64,000 nt of DNA, taken from NCBI GenBank assembly GCA_963737285.1, contig CAVTRT010000003.1, positions 2,170,001 through 2,234,000 of the forward strand, written 5' to 3'. Below, piece after piece: positions 25,231 to 35,587 of this stretch (its first letter is position 1; every line of letters starts with the position of its first letter). The position numbers and the translations under genes are program-made. The notes below the pieces were generated by a model. It did no database searches. It saw nothing but the letters and a program-made list of their open reading frames with translations, and had not been told where the DNA came from. Source of the stretch: Trebonia sp963737285. Its GTDB lineage: Bacteria; Actinomycetota; Actinomycetes; Streptosporangiales; Streptosporangiaceae.

Positions 25231-26907
25231 ATGCACCTTGTCCGCAAATATCATGATGTAGCCTTCCTCATGATTGACGGTGAAGCTGATAGGGGTTGCT
25301 GGATGCCGAGGCTGCTGACCGGGAAGCTCCTGGCGGGGAGGGTTTTCTATGCGCTGGGCTGCGTTGCCGCCGCGGTGGTCCTGGTCGTAGCCGGAACCGG
25401 CTACTTCGCGCAGAAGGAGGCGAGCATCGGCACCTCCCCGGTGCTGGCCGGGGGACCGTCCACCGGGGCGATGAACATCCTGATCATGGGCCTGGAGTCA
25501 CGCACCTACTGGAACGGGCAGCCGCTCGACGCCCACCTTGATCATTACCTGGACATCGGGTCTGTCGGCGGGGAGCAGACCAACACGCTGATCCTCCTGC
25601 ACATCTTCCCCGGCGGGACGAAGGCGGTCGGCTACTCCATCCCCCGCGATGATTACGTCCAGCTCGATGGCACGCTCGGCTACGCGGGCACCCCCTCGAT
25701 GAACAAGATCGACGACGCGTACAACGCCGCCATGCAGCAGGAGATGATTAACGACCAGACGAAGCACCCGAACTGGTCGTCCGCGCAGGTCAACGTCGAC
25801 GGCAACGAGGCGGGCCAGCAGGCGGCCGTGGACACGGTCGAGGCGCTGACCGGGGTCACTATCAACAAGTTCGCCGAGCTGAACCTGGTCGGCTTTTACG
25901 AACTGGCAGCCGCGTTCGGCGGCGCCGAGGTGTGCGTCAATCCATGGCCCGGCGGTGACGGCATCGCCCCCGACGGGAACCTGAGCGATCCCAACTCCGG
26001 CGTCGAGCTAAAGCCTGGCTACCAGCATCTGTCGCCGGAGCAGACGCTGGCGTTCGTCCGGTCGCGAGACAGCCTGCCCGGCGGGGACCTGGACCGGACG
26101 GCGCGCCAGCAGGCCGTGCTGGACTACGTGCTGTGGAAGCTGAAGACCGATGGCGCGCTCGGCGACGTCAGCAAGCTCGACCCGCTGCTGACCGTCGCCA
26201 AGCAGTACCTGCAGACCAGCGCGGACTGGAACCTGCTTCAGTTCGCCGGCGAGATGAACGCGCTGAGCGGGCAGAACCTCAAGCTGTCCACGCTGCCAAT
26301 CACTGGCCAGGAGGACATCTCCGGCATCGGAGATGTCAACACGGTCGATACGCAGTACATCCAGCAGACGGTGCAGAAGGCGTTCTCCACGCCGCCGGGC
26401 ACCGCCACCACGACCAAGAGCAGCAAGAGCGCCAGCAAGAGCAAGAGCAGCGCCAAGCCATCATCGGCCAAGAAGGCCACGGCCGCCCCGGTGCCATCGG
26501 CCTCCACCGTTACCGTGGACGTGTACAACGCCGGCGAGACCAACGGTCTCGCGGGCGAGGTGTCGCAGGCGCTTGTCAGCAAGGGCTACGTGGCGGACCC
26601 GCCGCAGACCGCGTCCGCGCAGCAGCCGCTGACGACCGTGAGCTACGGTGCCGGCGCGTCGGCCAACGCCGCGCTGATCGCCAAGGACTTCAAGGTGACG
26701 GCGACCGCCAGCAGTTCGGTCACCGCCGGCCACGTGCAGATCATCTTGGGCGGCAACACGACCCAGCTGCCGCAAGCCCTTGGCGGCCCAGCGCCTACCC
26801 CGACCCCCACCCCGACCGCGACCGCGAGCCCGGAGATAGGCACTACCGCCGGCGACTCGACGACCGTGACGGCCAACGCCAAGTACGGCATCCCGTGCGT
26901 GTACTGA
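25231..26907 (+). CDS. LytR-CpsA-Psr (LCP) family cell-wall ligase with LytR_C domain
   Basis: 558 residues. One membrane helix (VFYALGCVAAAVVLVVAGTGYF), then the exported LCP catalytic domain with NILIMGLESR, TNTLILLHI, SIPRDDYVQL and the arginine-rich RSRDSLPGGDLDRTARQQ. A Ser/Lys linker leads to a C-terminal LytR_C domain (VTVDVYNAGETNGLAGEVSQAL in part) and a Pro/Thr tail. LCP enzymes attach polymers such as teichoic acids or arabinogalactan to peptidoglycan. ATG 25303 (MPRLLTGK) with AGGGG upstream is a plausible shorter start. Confidence 0.92.
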   Translation: MHLVRKYHDVAFLMIDGEADRGCWMPRLLTGKLLAGRVFYALGCVAAAVVLVVAGTGYFAQKEASIGTSPVLAGGPSTGAMNILIMGLESRTYWNGQPLDAHLDHYLDIGSVGGEQTNTLILLHIFPGGTKAVGYSIPRDDYVQLDGTLGYAGTPSMNKIDDAYNAAMQQEMINDQTKHPNWSSAQVNVDGNEAGQQAAVDTVEALTGVTINKFAELNLVGFYELAAAFGGAEVCVNPWPGGDGIAPDGNLSDPNSGVELKPGYQHLSPEQTLAFVRSRDSLPGGDLDRTARQQAVLDYVLWKLKTDGALGDVSKLDPLLTVAKQYLQTSADWNLLQFAGEMNALSGQNLKLSTLPITGQEDISGIGDVNTVDTQYIQQTVQKAFSTPPGTATTTKSSKSASKSKSSAKPSSAKKATAAPVPSASTVTVDVYNAGETNGLAGEVSQALVSKGYVADPPQTASAQQPLTTVSYGAGASANAALIAKDFKVTATASSSVTAGHVQIILGGNTTQLPQALGGPAPTPTPTPTATASPEIGTTAGDSTTVTANAKYGIPCVY

Positions 26908-27016
26908 ATGCTCGATTGGACCCCAGCCACCAGCCCCGGGGACGATCGCCGCATATCAGTGCTATTTGGACACGGAACCGGCACCTTAGCGTGACCTGTC
27001 ACGCGATAATCTTCGC

Positions 27017-27979
27017 GTGATGCTTGACATGTCCGATGCCAACCCGGTACTCGCCGAGGTCGTCCGGTCCGGGTTCACCGAGTCCCGGCACCGGGGAGCG
27101 CTCGCGGCCGTGGCAGCCGACGGGACGTTCGCCTTCACCGTCGGCAACGCGAACACGCCGATGTTCCCCCGGTCGGCCAACAAGCCGCTGCAGGCCGCAG
27201 CCATGCTGCGGGCCGGGCTGCCGCTGGAGGGAGAGCTCCTGGCCCTTGCGGCCGCGAGCCACTCTGGCGAGGACTACCACGTCGCTGGCGTCCGGGAGAT
27301 CCTCGACATCGTCGGCCTCACCGAGGGCGACCTGCAGTGCCCCCCGGCGCTGCCGATCGACCAGCCGACAGCGCACCGGCTCATCCGAGACGGCGACAAC
27401 CCGGAGTTGCCGGTCCGGTTCAACTGCTCAGGCAAGCACGCGGCGATGCTCGCAACCTGCATCGCGAACGACTGGCCGACCGCGAGCTACCTGGACCCGG
27501 CGCACCCACTGCAACTGCATATCGGCAAGACCATCGAGGAACTGGCCATGGAGCCGATCGCCACCGTCGGGGTAGATGGATGCGGGGCCCCGCTGTTCGC
27601 GATCACGCTGGCGGGTCTGGCCAGGGCGTTCCGCGCGCTGGTGCGCGCGCCCGAGGGCAGCCCCGAGCGAAAGGTCGCCGACGCGATGCGCAAGTTCCCC
27701 GAGTGGACGAGCGGCACCACGCGCGACGAGCGGCGGCTCATGGCGGCCATCCCCGGCCTGCTCCTGAAGTCCGGCGCGGAGGGCGTCAACGCGTTCGCGC
27801 TAGCGGACGGCACCGCTGCGGCACTGAAGATCGACGACGGGAACATGCGGGCCGTCACTCCCGTCACGGCCGCGATCCTCGCCCGGCTGGGAGCACAGCC
27901 GCCAGCGGAACTCGCCGTCGGCCCGGTCCTTGGCGGCGGCGAGACCGTCGGCGAGATCGTCGCCGTCCCGTCCTGGTAA
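27017..27979 (+). CDS. Asparaginase (AnsA-like, Rhizobium/thermolabile type)
   Basis: 320 residues of the COG4448 asparaginase family, which deaminates L-asparagine. Typical segments: PMFPRSANKPLQAAAMLRAG (serine-lysine, beta-lactamase-like pattern), ASHSGEDYHV, NCSGKHAAMLATC and VDGCGAPLFA. No signal peptide, so cytosolic. Stand-alone gene. Confidence 0.9.
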   Translation: MMLDMSDANPVLAEVVRSGFTESRHRGALAAVAADGTFAFTVGNANTPMFPRSANKPLQAAAMLRAGLPLEGELLALAAASHSGEDYHVAGVREILDIVGLTEGDLQCPPALPIDQPTAHRLIRDGDNPELPVRFNCSGKHAAMLATCIANDWPTASYLDPAHPLQLHIGKTIEELAMEPIATVGVDGCGAPLFAITLAGLARAFRALVRAPEGSPERKVADAMRKFPEWTSGTTRDERRLMAAIPGLLLKSGAEGVNAFALADGTAAALKIDDGNMRAVTPVTAAILARLGAQPPAELAVGPVLGGGETVGEIVAVPSW

Positions 27980-28398
27980 CAGCGGTCGCGACAGCGCTGG
28001 CTCCATCGCCGTCCCAGGTCCCTTGCGGGCCATGGCACACTGCTGCTTACCCGGCAGCAGGGATGGCACAGCGCGCACATTCCTCGCTCACGGCGATGCC
28101 GCCATCGGGCTAAGTCGCGCAGCGGCATGTCGTCTCGCCAGGGGCCACCGGGTGACCGTGGTTGATGGGGCACGACGGGAGGGACCGGCGGGCGAGTAGT
28201 GGCGGCATTCATCAACTGAGTCGCCTTATGGCGACCGTATCAGGAGATCACGCGTCCGGGTAAACGAGCCTATGCATGCCATTTACTCGAAGCAGGCGCC
28301 CGATCGGCGCGAAATCCAGCGTTTTACGTGGCCGCGCGGTTACGCTACCGGTAATACTCCTGTCAACAAAACGCTGGGAAACGACAAGGAGGTCCGCG
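27980..28398. other. 419-bp gene-poor gap before the XRE gene
   Basis: Neither strand shows an open frame with a recognisable product. The last 130 bp (from about 28260) are less GC-rich and carry TAATACT around 28352 as a possible -10 for the XRE gene, without a convincing -35. Nothing else is seen. Confidence 0.4.
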
Positions 28399-29247
28399 AT
28401 GCCCAGACGAAACAGCCGCGATCCCGAGAGCGACCCCGCCGCAGCCTTCGGCGATGCCATGCGGCGCCTGCGGGAAGCCGCCAACATCAGCACTCAGGGT
28501 GCTGCTGGCCAGCGCCAGAACTACAGCCACCACACCATCTCCCGCTGGGAGACCGGCGCCTCGGTCCCCGACGAGACCCAGATCAGCGACCTCCTCGACG
28601 AGTACGCGGTCACCGGCCTGCTCCGCGACATCGTCATGAACTCATGGCGACTCGCTCGCAAGGCCAAGGGACCGATCAGGGAATTTTTCGCCAAATACTT
28701 CACCGAAGAGCAGAAGGCGGCATTCCTGCGCCTGTGGGGCGTGCTGCTCATCCCCGGCCCACTCCAGACGCGGGAGTACGCGTACGCCATGTTCCGCAAG
28801 GGCGGCCTAGACGATGAGGAAGCCGGCGAGCAGGCCGACCTGCGGATGCAGCGGCGAGCCAGGGTGACCGGCGAAAACCCGGCACACGTCACCGCACTCA
28901 TCTACGAGCGCGCCCTGTACTACCAGGTTGGTACTCCCGAGACAATGATCGCCCAGTTGACCGACCTACTGGAACTGTCCCGACGGGGCAACGTCGTCCT
29001 GCAGGTCGTCCCAGACGAGGGGTACTTCACCGGAGCACGGGGGCCGTTCGGCATCGCGAGTGGGCCTGGCATCTCCGATATTGTTGACCAAGAGACCGTG
29101 CAGGATTACGTGACTGACGATCCGGACGTGGTCGGCACGGTCGTCGCCCATTTCGAGGTGATCCGCGGCTACGCTCGCAACGTGGCGGAGTCCCAGGCGG
29201 TCATAACGGAGGCCATCCAGTGGTGGGAAAGCCAGCAGAAGCAGTAG
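28399..29247 (+). CDS. XRE-family regulator with DUF5753 C-terminal domain
   Basis: 282 residues from the ATG at 28399, which has a perfect AAGGAGG site. N-terminal helix-turn-helix (FGDAMRRLREAANISTQ, HHTISRWETGASVPDE), then the DUF5753 region (LWGVLLIPGPLQTREYAYAM, IYERALYYQVG, GNVVLQVVPDEGYFTGARGPF in part). Such proteins regulate development and secondary metabolism in streptomycetes, usually with a DUF397 partner. The next gene overlaps its end by 28 bp. Confidence 0.93.
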   Translation: MPRRNSRDPESDPAAAFGDAMRRLREAANISTQGAAGQRQNYSHHTISRWETGASVPDETQISDLLDEYAVTGLLRDIVMNSWRLARKAKGPIREFFAKYFTEEQKAAFLRLWGVLLIPGPLQTREYAYAMFRKGGLDDEEAGEQADLRMQRRARVTGENPAHVTALIYERALYYQVGTPETMIAQLTDLLELSRRGNVVLQVVPDEGYFTGARGPFGIASGPGISDIVDQETVQDYVTDDPDVVGTVVAHFEVIRGYARNVAESQAVITEAIQWWESQQKQ

Positions 29248-29435
29248 ACCCCGGCTGGCGCAAGTCCAGCTACAGCGACAACGGCGGCGGATCCTGTGTC
29301 GAGACCGGGAACGCGCCGGGCGCGGTGCTCGTCCGGGACACGGCACAGCACGGACGCGGGCCGGTGCTCCGGGTGACCTCGGCCGACTGGCGGCGGTTTG
29401 CTGCTGCCGTCCAGGCCGGCCGAGCGGTCGGGTAA
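29220..29435 (+). CDS. DUF397 domain protein, partner of the XRE regulator
   Basis: 71 residues: GWRKSSYSDNGGGSCVETG then VLVRDTAQHGRGPVLRVTSADW, the complete DUF397 fold. It starts at a GTG inside the end of the XRE gene, so translation is coupled. DUF397 proteins form pairs with XRE-DUF5753 regulators (WhiJ-like systems) and may act as antagonists. Confidence 0.92.
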   Translation: MVGKPAEAVDPGWRKSSYSDNGGGSCVETGNAPGAVLVRDTAQHGRGPVLRVTSADWRRFAAAVQAGRAVG

Positions 29436-29574
29436 CACAGCCCGGAGCAACACAGGCCCCGATTTCACCCGGCGGCGTGACAACGCCCGAAGTTGATTAC
29501 CGACGTGTCCCGAAGCATAAGCACGTAGGGCCTCAACATACGGGATGGCCCGTTCGGCCAAGAAGGTAACGGGC

Positions 29575-30876
29575 TTATCGGAAGTGGCGTTCCAGCCCGG
29601 CCCAGACGGCGTCATAGTCGCGCTGGCGCCAGGCGGCGTTCATCGCCTGGCGGGTGGGGAGCAGCGTCCACCTGCTCTCGACCATGAACGCCAGCGTGCC
29701 GTCGAGTTTGCGGGGCGCCAGGTCGGCGGCGACGGCGGCCGCGTAGGTGGCCGCGTCCGGGCCGTGCGAGGCGAACGTGTTGTGCAGGCTCGCGCCGCCG
29801 GGCGTGAAGCCCTCCGCCTTCGCGTCGTAGGCGCCGGTGACCAGGCCCAGGTACTCGGACATGATGTTGCGGTGGTACCACGGCGGGCGGAACGTGTCCT
29901 CGCCCACCAGCCAGCGCGGCGCGAAGATCACGAAGTCCGCTCCTGCCAGCCCGGGCGTGTCGCTGTGGCTGGTCAGCACGGTGAACAGCGACGGGTCGGG
30001 ATGGTCATAGCTGATTGTGCCGACGACCATGAAGTTGGCCGTGTCGTACTTGTAGGGCGCGTAGTTGCCGTGCCAGGCAACGACGTCCAGCGGCGAGTGG
30101 TCGTAGTCGGCGGCCCAGAGGTTGCCGGCGAACTTCTGGACGACCTGCGTCGTGGTGTCCTGGCGCTCCTCGAAGGCGGCGTGCGGCGTGAGGAAGTCGC
30201 GCTCGTTGGCCAGGCCGTTGGCGCCGACCGGGCCGCGCTCGGGGAGGGTGAAGTTCGCGCCGAAGTTCTCGCAGACGTAGCCGCGGGCCATCGCGTCCGC
30301 GATGGTGACCCGGAACCTGATGCCGCGCGGCACGACGGCGATCTCCCCGGGACTGACGCGCAGCGGCCCCAGCTCGGTGTGCAGGTGGACGGTACCGAGC
30401 TGCGGGACGAGGAGCAGTTCGCCGTCGGCGTCCGCGAAGCAGCGGTCGGTCATGTCCTTGTTCGCCGCGTACAGGTGGATCGCGATGCCGTTGCGGGTGC
30501 GGATGTCGCCGTTGCCGCACACCGTGTAGAGGCCGTCGATAAAGTCGTGTTCCGTGTCCTGCTCCGGCAGCGGGAGCGGGTCCCAGCGCAGCCGGTTAGG
30601 GTCTGGCTCAGCCTCGTCGAAGGGGGTCCCCCGTAGGGCGCCGTTGCTGATTCGCCGGAAGGCCGGGTGCTTGGCAGAGGGCAGGATACGGTACACCCAG
30701 GTCCGCCGGTTCACCCCGCGCGGCTGGGTAAAGGCCGTGCCGCTGATCTGCTCGGCGTACAGGCCGAGGGGTGCGCGCTGCGGAGAGTTGCGCCCAACCG
30801 GCAGCGCGCCCTTGACCGCCTCGCTGGTGAACTCATTGCCGAAGCCACTGGCGTACCGGAACTCGTCGTCAGCCAC
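29575..30876 (-). CDS. hmgA: Homogentisate 1,2-dioxygenase
   Basis: Opens the ring of homogentisate to maleylacetoacetate in tyrosine/phenylalanine breakdown. 433 residues from GTG 30876, with GGAGGGAG upstream. Starts RYASGFGNEFTSEAVKGALP. Iron ligands are in the expected context: WHGNYAPYKYDTANFMVVG, HPDPSLFTVLTSHSD, PPWYHRNIMSEYLGL and ASLHNTFASHGPDA. No other gene of the pathway is adjacent. Confidence 0.96.
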   Translation of the reverse strand: MADDEFRYASGFGNEFTSEAVKGALPVGRNSPQRAPLGLYAEQISGTAFTQPRGVNRRTWVYRILPSAKHPAFRRISNGALRGTPFDEAEPDPNRLRWDPLPLPEQDTEHDFIDGLYTVCGNGDIRTRNGIAIHLYAANKDMTDRCFADADGELLLVPQLGTVHLHTELGPLRVSPGEIAVVPRGIRFRVTIADAMARGYVCENFGANFTLPERGPVGANGLANERDFLTPHAAFEERQDTTTQVVQKFAGNLWAADYDHSPLDVVAWHGNYAPYKYDTANFMVVGTISYDHPDPSLFTVLTSHSDTPGLAGADFVIFAPRWLVGEDTFRPPWYHRNIMSEYLGLVTGAYDAKAEGFTPGGASLHNTFASHGPDAATYAAAVAADLAPRKLDGTLAFMVESRWTLLPTRQAMNAAWRQRDYDAVWAGLERHFR

Positions 30877-31044
30877 GGTGCGCTCCCTCCTCTCGTCCAG
30901 ACGAGGGGCATTCACCGCGCTGCGGAGTCCCTGCCCGGCGCGGACGGCGGAATGACCCTCAATAATCATTCCCCATCCGGCAAGCGCGACCCGTCATTTG
31001 TCGTGTTTCGCAGGTCATCTCGAGTTGACCGGAATTACCCCGGA

Positions 31045-32367
31045 TCAGGGGCTGTCCGGTCCCTGGAAGGCGGAGCCGTCGCTGGAGCAGGCCGCGGCAC
31101 CAGTGATGCCGTTACTGCTAGCCGCGAGTGACTGTACGCTGCTCGACGCGCCCGTGGCCGGGGTCGGCGTCGCGGTCGCGCTCGGGGTAGCTGACGCGCT
31201 TGGAGTCGCGGTGGGTGACGCGCCCGGCGCCGGCTTGGCCGTTGCGGCCGGAGTGGCCTGGGAGTCGTCGGTGGTGCCCGAGGCCGTGGCCGACGACGTG
31301 CCCGGGGCCGTGGCGGACGGGGTGGCCGTCGCGCTTGCCGAGACCGTCGTGTCGTGCGCGATGGCGGCGAACATCGTGTCCGCGGCGGGCTGGTCGAACT
31401 CGACCTCGGCGTCCGGGTCAAGCGGCCAGGCGACCACGGGCGCGGTGACGAACTGAACGTCGCTGGCGGACAGGCCATGCAGGCTCTCGGCGAGCGACAC
31501 CAGGTCGGAGGTGCTCATGCCGGAGTCGACGGTCAGGTTGGGCGCTATGTCGCCGGCCACCTGCACCAGCTTGAGCGGGTTGCTCAACATCCCGCTGGTC
31601 ATGACGGCCTGGACGATCTGCGCGGCCATGAACTGGTCCCGCTGGATGCGCTGCAGGTCCGAGCCTTCGCCGATGTCCTCACGGGTACGCCAGAACGCGA
31701 GCGCGGTGACGCCGTCGATGTGGTGCTCCCCGGCACCCAGGACGAGGCCGGAGACCGGGTCGTCCACGTTGAACGGCGCGCAGACGGTCACCCCGCCCAG
31801 GTCGTTGACCACGTTGACGAACCCCTCCATGCCGAGCTCCATGAAGTGATCGATGTGGATGCCGGTCTGCTGTTCAACCGTCTTCCACAGGCAAGACGGC
31901 CCGCCCTGCGCGAGGACCGCGTTGATCCGCTCGTAGGCGTCCGGGTTGGCCTGCTGGCCGGGATAGCCACCGCCAGAATCGCACTGATAGAACGGCACCA
32001 TCGTGTCTCGCGGGATTGACATGGACGTCAGCTCGTGCCGGCCCGGCGAGATGTGCAGCAGCATGATCGTGTCGGTGTTGTCGCCCTGATCGTCGCCTGT
32101 ATTCAGCAGGACCTGCTGGTGATGGTCCAGCCCGGACCGGCTGTCGGAGCCGACGAGCAGAATGTTCTCCGAGGACGTGCTGTAGACCGGCGGGCGCTTG
32201 CCCAGGTCCGTCACGGCCACGTGATGAACCTCACTGACCACCTTGCGGTACTTCACGTAGCCAACGAGGAGCACGGCCGTGACGGAGCACACGAGTACGA
32301 CGGAGACGGAGCCGAGGATCCACCATCGCCTGCGCCGGACGAAGCCAGGGAGCGAACTCATCCGCAT
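31045..32367 (-). CDS. LCP family cell-wall ligase
   Basis: 440 residues. N-terminal membrane helix (WWILGSVSVVLVCSVTAVLLVG), then the LCP domain: NILLVGSDSRSGLD, GDNTDTIMLLHISPGRHELTSMSIPRDTMV (in part) and AFWRTREDIGEGSDLQRIQRDQ. The C-terminal 110 residues are a Ser/Thr/Ala/Pro linker of the wall-spanning type ending in two cysteines. No LytR_C domain, unlike the other LCP protein in this window. It lies downstream of the acyltransferase-SGNH gene in the same direction. Confidence 0.92.
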   Translation of the reverse strand: MRMSSLPGFVRRRRWWILGSVSVVLVCSVTAVLLVGYVKYRKVVSEVHHVAVTDLGKRPPVYSTSSENILLVGSDSRSGLDHHQQVLLNTGDDQGDNTDTIMLLHISPGRHELTSMSIPRDTMVPFYQCDSGGGYPGQQANPDAYERINAVLAQGGPSCLWKTVEQQTGIHIDHFMELGMEGFVNVVNDLGGVTVCAPFNVDDPVSGLVLGAGEHHIDGVTALAFWRTREDIGEGSDLQRIQRDQFMAAQIVQAVMTSGMLSNPLKLVQVAGDIAPNLTVDSGMSTSDLVSLAESLHGLSASDVQFVTAPVVAWPLDPDAEVEFDQPAADTMFAAIAHDTTVSASATATPSATAPGTSSATASGTTDDSQATPAATAKPAPGASPTATPSASATPSATATPTPATGASSSVQSLAASSNGITGAAACSSDGSAFQGPDSP

Positions 32368-32521
32368 TGTTACGCTCCCTCGCTTGCATCCGACACTAAG
32401 CCTGTCGAATCGCGAGGCTACCTGCCATACCTGGTAATAACGTCTCAGGCAGCTGAAAGCAGGAGATATGTCTTCTTACTATAAGTTTTAAGTCATTGCT
32501 ATGAGTAACCGGGCTTGGGCA

Positions 32522-34671
32522 TTAGCCCGCGTGGCCGTGGTGCCCCGCCTGGGGCGCCGTAGTCGCCGTGGTCGTCGTGGTCGCCGGGAAGGCGGCGGCC
32601 AGCGCGTCCGCGATCAGTTCGCCGCGGGCCGCGTACCCGGCTGGGGTGTAGTGGATCTTGTCGTTGATGAACCACGGAACCTGCGCGACCGACGCCCAGT
32701 CGTAGACGCGCATGTTCGGGTAGTGCGGCAGTGCCGTCTGCAGCGCCTGGTTCCACTCCTGCATGTTCTGCTCTGAGTAATCACCTGAAGACAGCAGCGA
32801 CCTGACGGTGATCCACATCACCGGCTGGTTGCCGATCGCTGACATCATTTCCTTGATCCGGTCGGCCACGCCCACATTCGAGCCCGCCGCGACGTCGGCG
32901 GTGTCGTTGGTGCCGAGCGCGAGCACCCAGCAGCCGTTGTAGCCCTGCTTGCGGTACCGCGTCGCGACCTTGAAGGCGTTCGGCTGGTTGTCATATTCCT
33001 CCACGATGGACGTGCCACCGACGACTTCCGTGTGCACGCTTGACACGCCGATCTGCGCGTAGCGCGCGGGGATCCGCAGTGCCGCGTCAGGCTGGTAGGC
33101 GCTGAAGACCAGCCCGTCCGAGGTCGAGTCCCCGATATGCACGACCGAGGTGCATGACGTACGGGGGTGCGGCTCCGGCAGGGCTGAGATGTACCCGGCA
33201 CCTGGCCCTGCCACCTGGGTGTCGGCCGCGTCTTGTGCCGCGGTGACCTCGGCCCCCAGCGACTGACCGTACCACGGCGCGGCCAGCGACGCCGCGGCCG
33301 AACTGCCGATCGCGCCTCCCGAGGCTGAGCCGGACCCGCTGCCGGCCCGGACATCGCTGTGCGGTCGAGCATGCTGCGTGACTCCGTGCCCGCGTGCAGC
33401 CGGCCAGCCAGCATGAGGCCGCCCAGGGCCATCATCGTGACGACGCCCAGGGTGGCCCCGCCGGCCGTGACCGCCTGCGGCCAGCCACCGCGCGCCCAGC
33501 GCAGCACGCCTCGTGCTGGTTCCACGACGGGGAAGGGAAGCCGGGGCCGGTGCCTGGACCTGATCGGCTCCTCGATGAGGGTCCACGACAGTGCGGCCGC
33601 CAGGACGCAGGCCCCGGCCAGCATCACCTGCTTTGCTCCGCTGATTGGCTGGCCCTCCGGGTTGCCGCCCGGCGCGGTCAACACGATCAGCGGATAGTGC
33701 CACAGGTAGATGCCGTAGGACCAGACGCCTAGCCAGCGCAGCGGCCCGATGCCAAGCGCCCGCCCGACCCTGCTGTGCGGGTGCACGACCGCCGCGATGA
33801 CCGCTGCGGTAGCCACCGACAAGACCACCATGCCGCCACGGAACATGAACGCCGAGTACTCGGTCGTCCGCCATATCAGCACGCCGATCACGGCCAGCCC
33901 TGCCACCCCGCACGCGTCCAGCAGCAGTGGGCAGTTCGGCCGCCGCACCGGCCGCCGGGTTGGCCACCCTATCGCCAGCGCCGCGCCGACCAGCAGTCCG
34001 CCGGCCCGCGTGTCGGTCCCCTCATAGGCGCGCGTCGGGTCCACGCCCGGGTGGAACGTCGCCTCCAAGGCCACGAAGCTTGCCACCGCGAGCAGGAGGG
34101 TCACGGCAATCCCGACCCAGCGCGCCCGCGGCAGCCCCGCCTTCTCCGCTACCCTTTCGGCCGCGAAGCGACCGGCGAGGCAGCCGGCCAGAGCCAGCCA
34201 TGGCCAGATGAGGTAGAACTGCTCCTCCACGGCCAGTGACCACAGGTGCGAGACGGGCGACGGCGCCCCGAAGCGCGAGAAGTAGGAGGCGTTCTGGGCG
34301 ATGAACCACCAGTTACTGACGTACAGTGCAGCGGCCACGACGTCGCCCCGCACCATGGCGAGCTCGCTCGGATAGCCGATGGTGACCCAGACGGCGACGA
34401 CGGCGAGCACCGTGAACAGCGCGGGAAGCAGTCGCCGGGCGCGCCTGATCCAGAACTTCTTCAGGTTGATCGCGCCGGCGGAACGCCACTGCCCGACAAG
34501 GATGTCTGTGATAAGGTAACCACTGAGAGTGAAGAAGACGCCCACGCCCAGGAGGCCTCCACCGGCCCAGCCGAGTCCCAGATGGTAGGCGACCACCACC
34601 GCCACCGCGAGCGCCCGCAGTCCGTCCAGTCCCGGAAGGTACCGCTGGCTCTCATCAACCGGTTTTGGCAT
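32522..34671 (-). CDS. Acyltransferase-3 membrane protein fused to SGNH hydrolase (OatA-like), reading frame interrupted
   Basis: The N-terminal part (from 34671) is an acyltransferase-3 domain: RYLPGLDGLRALAVAVVVAYHL, FFTLSGYLITD, VSHLWSLAVEEQFYLIWPW and about ten membrane helices to residue 430. At GGGCC (33344-33348) the frame breaks and continues minus one base: RAGSGSGSASGGAIGSSAAA, then the SGNH block I VVHIGDSTSDGLV, block III LALGTNDTADV and DKIHYTPAGYAARG near the end. Neither strand frame offers a start for the SGNH part alone, so one fused protein is likely. OatA-type enzymes O-acetylate peptidoglycan or glycans outside the membrane. Confidence 0.87.
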
Positions 34672-34776
34672 GCTTGCTCCCCCCGATCCCGTGACGGGTG
34701 GCTAGCGCATCCCCGACCGCACGGACTTGCGGTGAGGATGCCTTGCCGTCACGGATGTTTGCGTTGTCTTGCCGGG

Positions 34777-34850
34777 GTCACTCCTACCCGTGTCACTCGC
34801 CCACTAGTCACGTGTTGTGACTCCATGAATACAAAAAGTGACTGACAGCG
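34777..34850. promoter_or_regulatory. Cluster of GTCAC sites between acyltransferase and DinB genes
   Basis: Five GTCAC/GTGAC half-sites occur in about 65 bp of the divergent gap, including a perfect AGTCAC-GTGTT-GTGACT (34806-34822). Direct copies GTCACT stand at about 34778 and 34793, and GTGAC again near 34838. Spacing suggests a cooperative operator; the regulator is unknown. Confidence 0.45.
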
Positions 34851-34887
34851 CTATCATGTGAGAGCTTGGCGGCGTATGATGCGCTGC

Positions 34888-35421
34888 ATGACCGTTGCGG
34901 AACTGCTTACTGACGCGTTCGGGCGAATCCAGGAATCCGTGGACAGTGCCGTTGAGGGCCTCGACGCCGACCAGCTCGCTGTCCGGCTGGACACGGGCGC
35001 CAACCCGATCAGCTGGCTGCTGTGGCACCTGTCCCGGGTGCAAGATGACCACGTCGCGGCGGCCTTCGGCACGGCGCAGGTGTGGTCGGTCAGGTCCTGG
35101 GCGCCCCGGTTGGGACTGCCCGACCACAACAGAGAGGTCGGCTACGGGCAGTCATCGGAGCAGGTCGAGGCGGTGTCGTCGGCTATTTGTGGCATGCCGT
35201 CACCGGGCAAGCTGCTGGCCGAGTACCACGCCGCGGTGCACGAGCAGACGATCTCGCTGCTGTCCGGGCTGACTGACGCCGACCTTGAGCGGGTCGTGGA
35301 CACCCGCTGGACCCCGCCGGTGACCCTCGGCGTGCGCCTGGTCAGCGTCATCGGCGATGACCTGCAGCACGTGGGACAGGCCGCCTACGTCCGCGGCATC
35401 CTGCTGCGCCGCTCCTCCTGA
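34888..35421 (+). CDS. DinB-like (DUF664) protein, putative mycothiol-dependent enzyme
   Basis: 177 residues, four-helix DinB/MDMPI fold. Candidate metal ligands are the histidines in LLWHLSRVQDDHVAAAFG, EYHAAVHEQTI and DDLQHVGQAAYVRG. Family members bind divalent metal and use mycothiol or act on small molecules. ATG 34888 (MTVAELL) is preferred; further ATGs lie upstream without a clear ribosome-binding site. Confidence 0.8.
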   Translation: MTVAELLTDAFGRIQESVDSAVEGLDADQLAVRLDTGANPISWLLWHLSRVQDDHVAAAFGTAQVWSVRSWAPRLGLPDHNREVGYGQSSEQVEAVSSAICGMPSPGKLLAEYHAAVHEQTISLLSGLTDADLERVVDTRWTPPVTLGVRLVSVIGDDLQHVGQAAYVRGILLRRSS

Positions 35422-35587
35422 GACGCCGCCACCCCGCCACCCCTGCCACCCCGCCGCGACCTGAGACTGAGCGAGCGATCCTGACCCAGTCGGCACTGCT
35501 CCGGCGCTGCCTGGCATGAGCACCGAACGCTGGGGCTAATGCCGCGTTTCGCGGCTCAATCCACAGCATTCATTAGCTGCTGGCGGC

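Noticed and set aside
27487..28215. Minus-strand frame with a CALCHPCC-like segment covering the gap after the asparaginase gene
   Set aside because: Mostly antisense to asparaginase; the cysteine cluster alone does not support a zinc protein and no start signal is present.
29545..30636. 363-codon plus-strand frame opposite hmgA
   Set aside because: Antisense shadow of a well-conserved enzyme gene; no family features.
32522..33345. Separate SGNH hydrolase gene
   Set aside because: No start codon with a ribosome-binding site in its frame; fusion to the acyltransferase as in OatA is the better reading.
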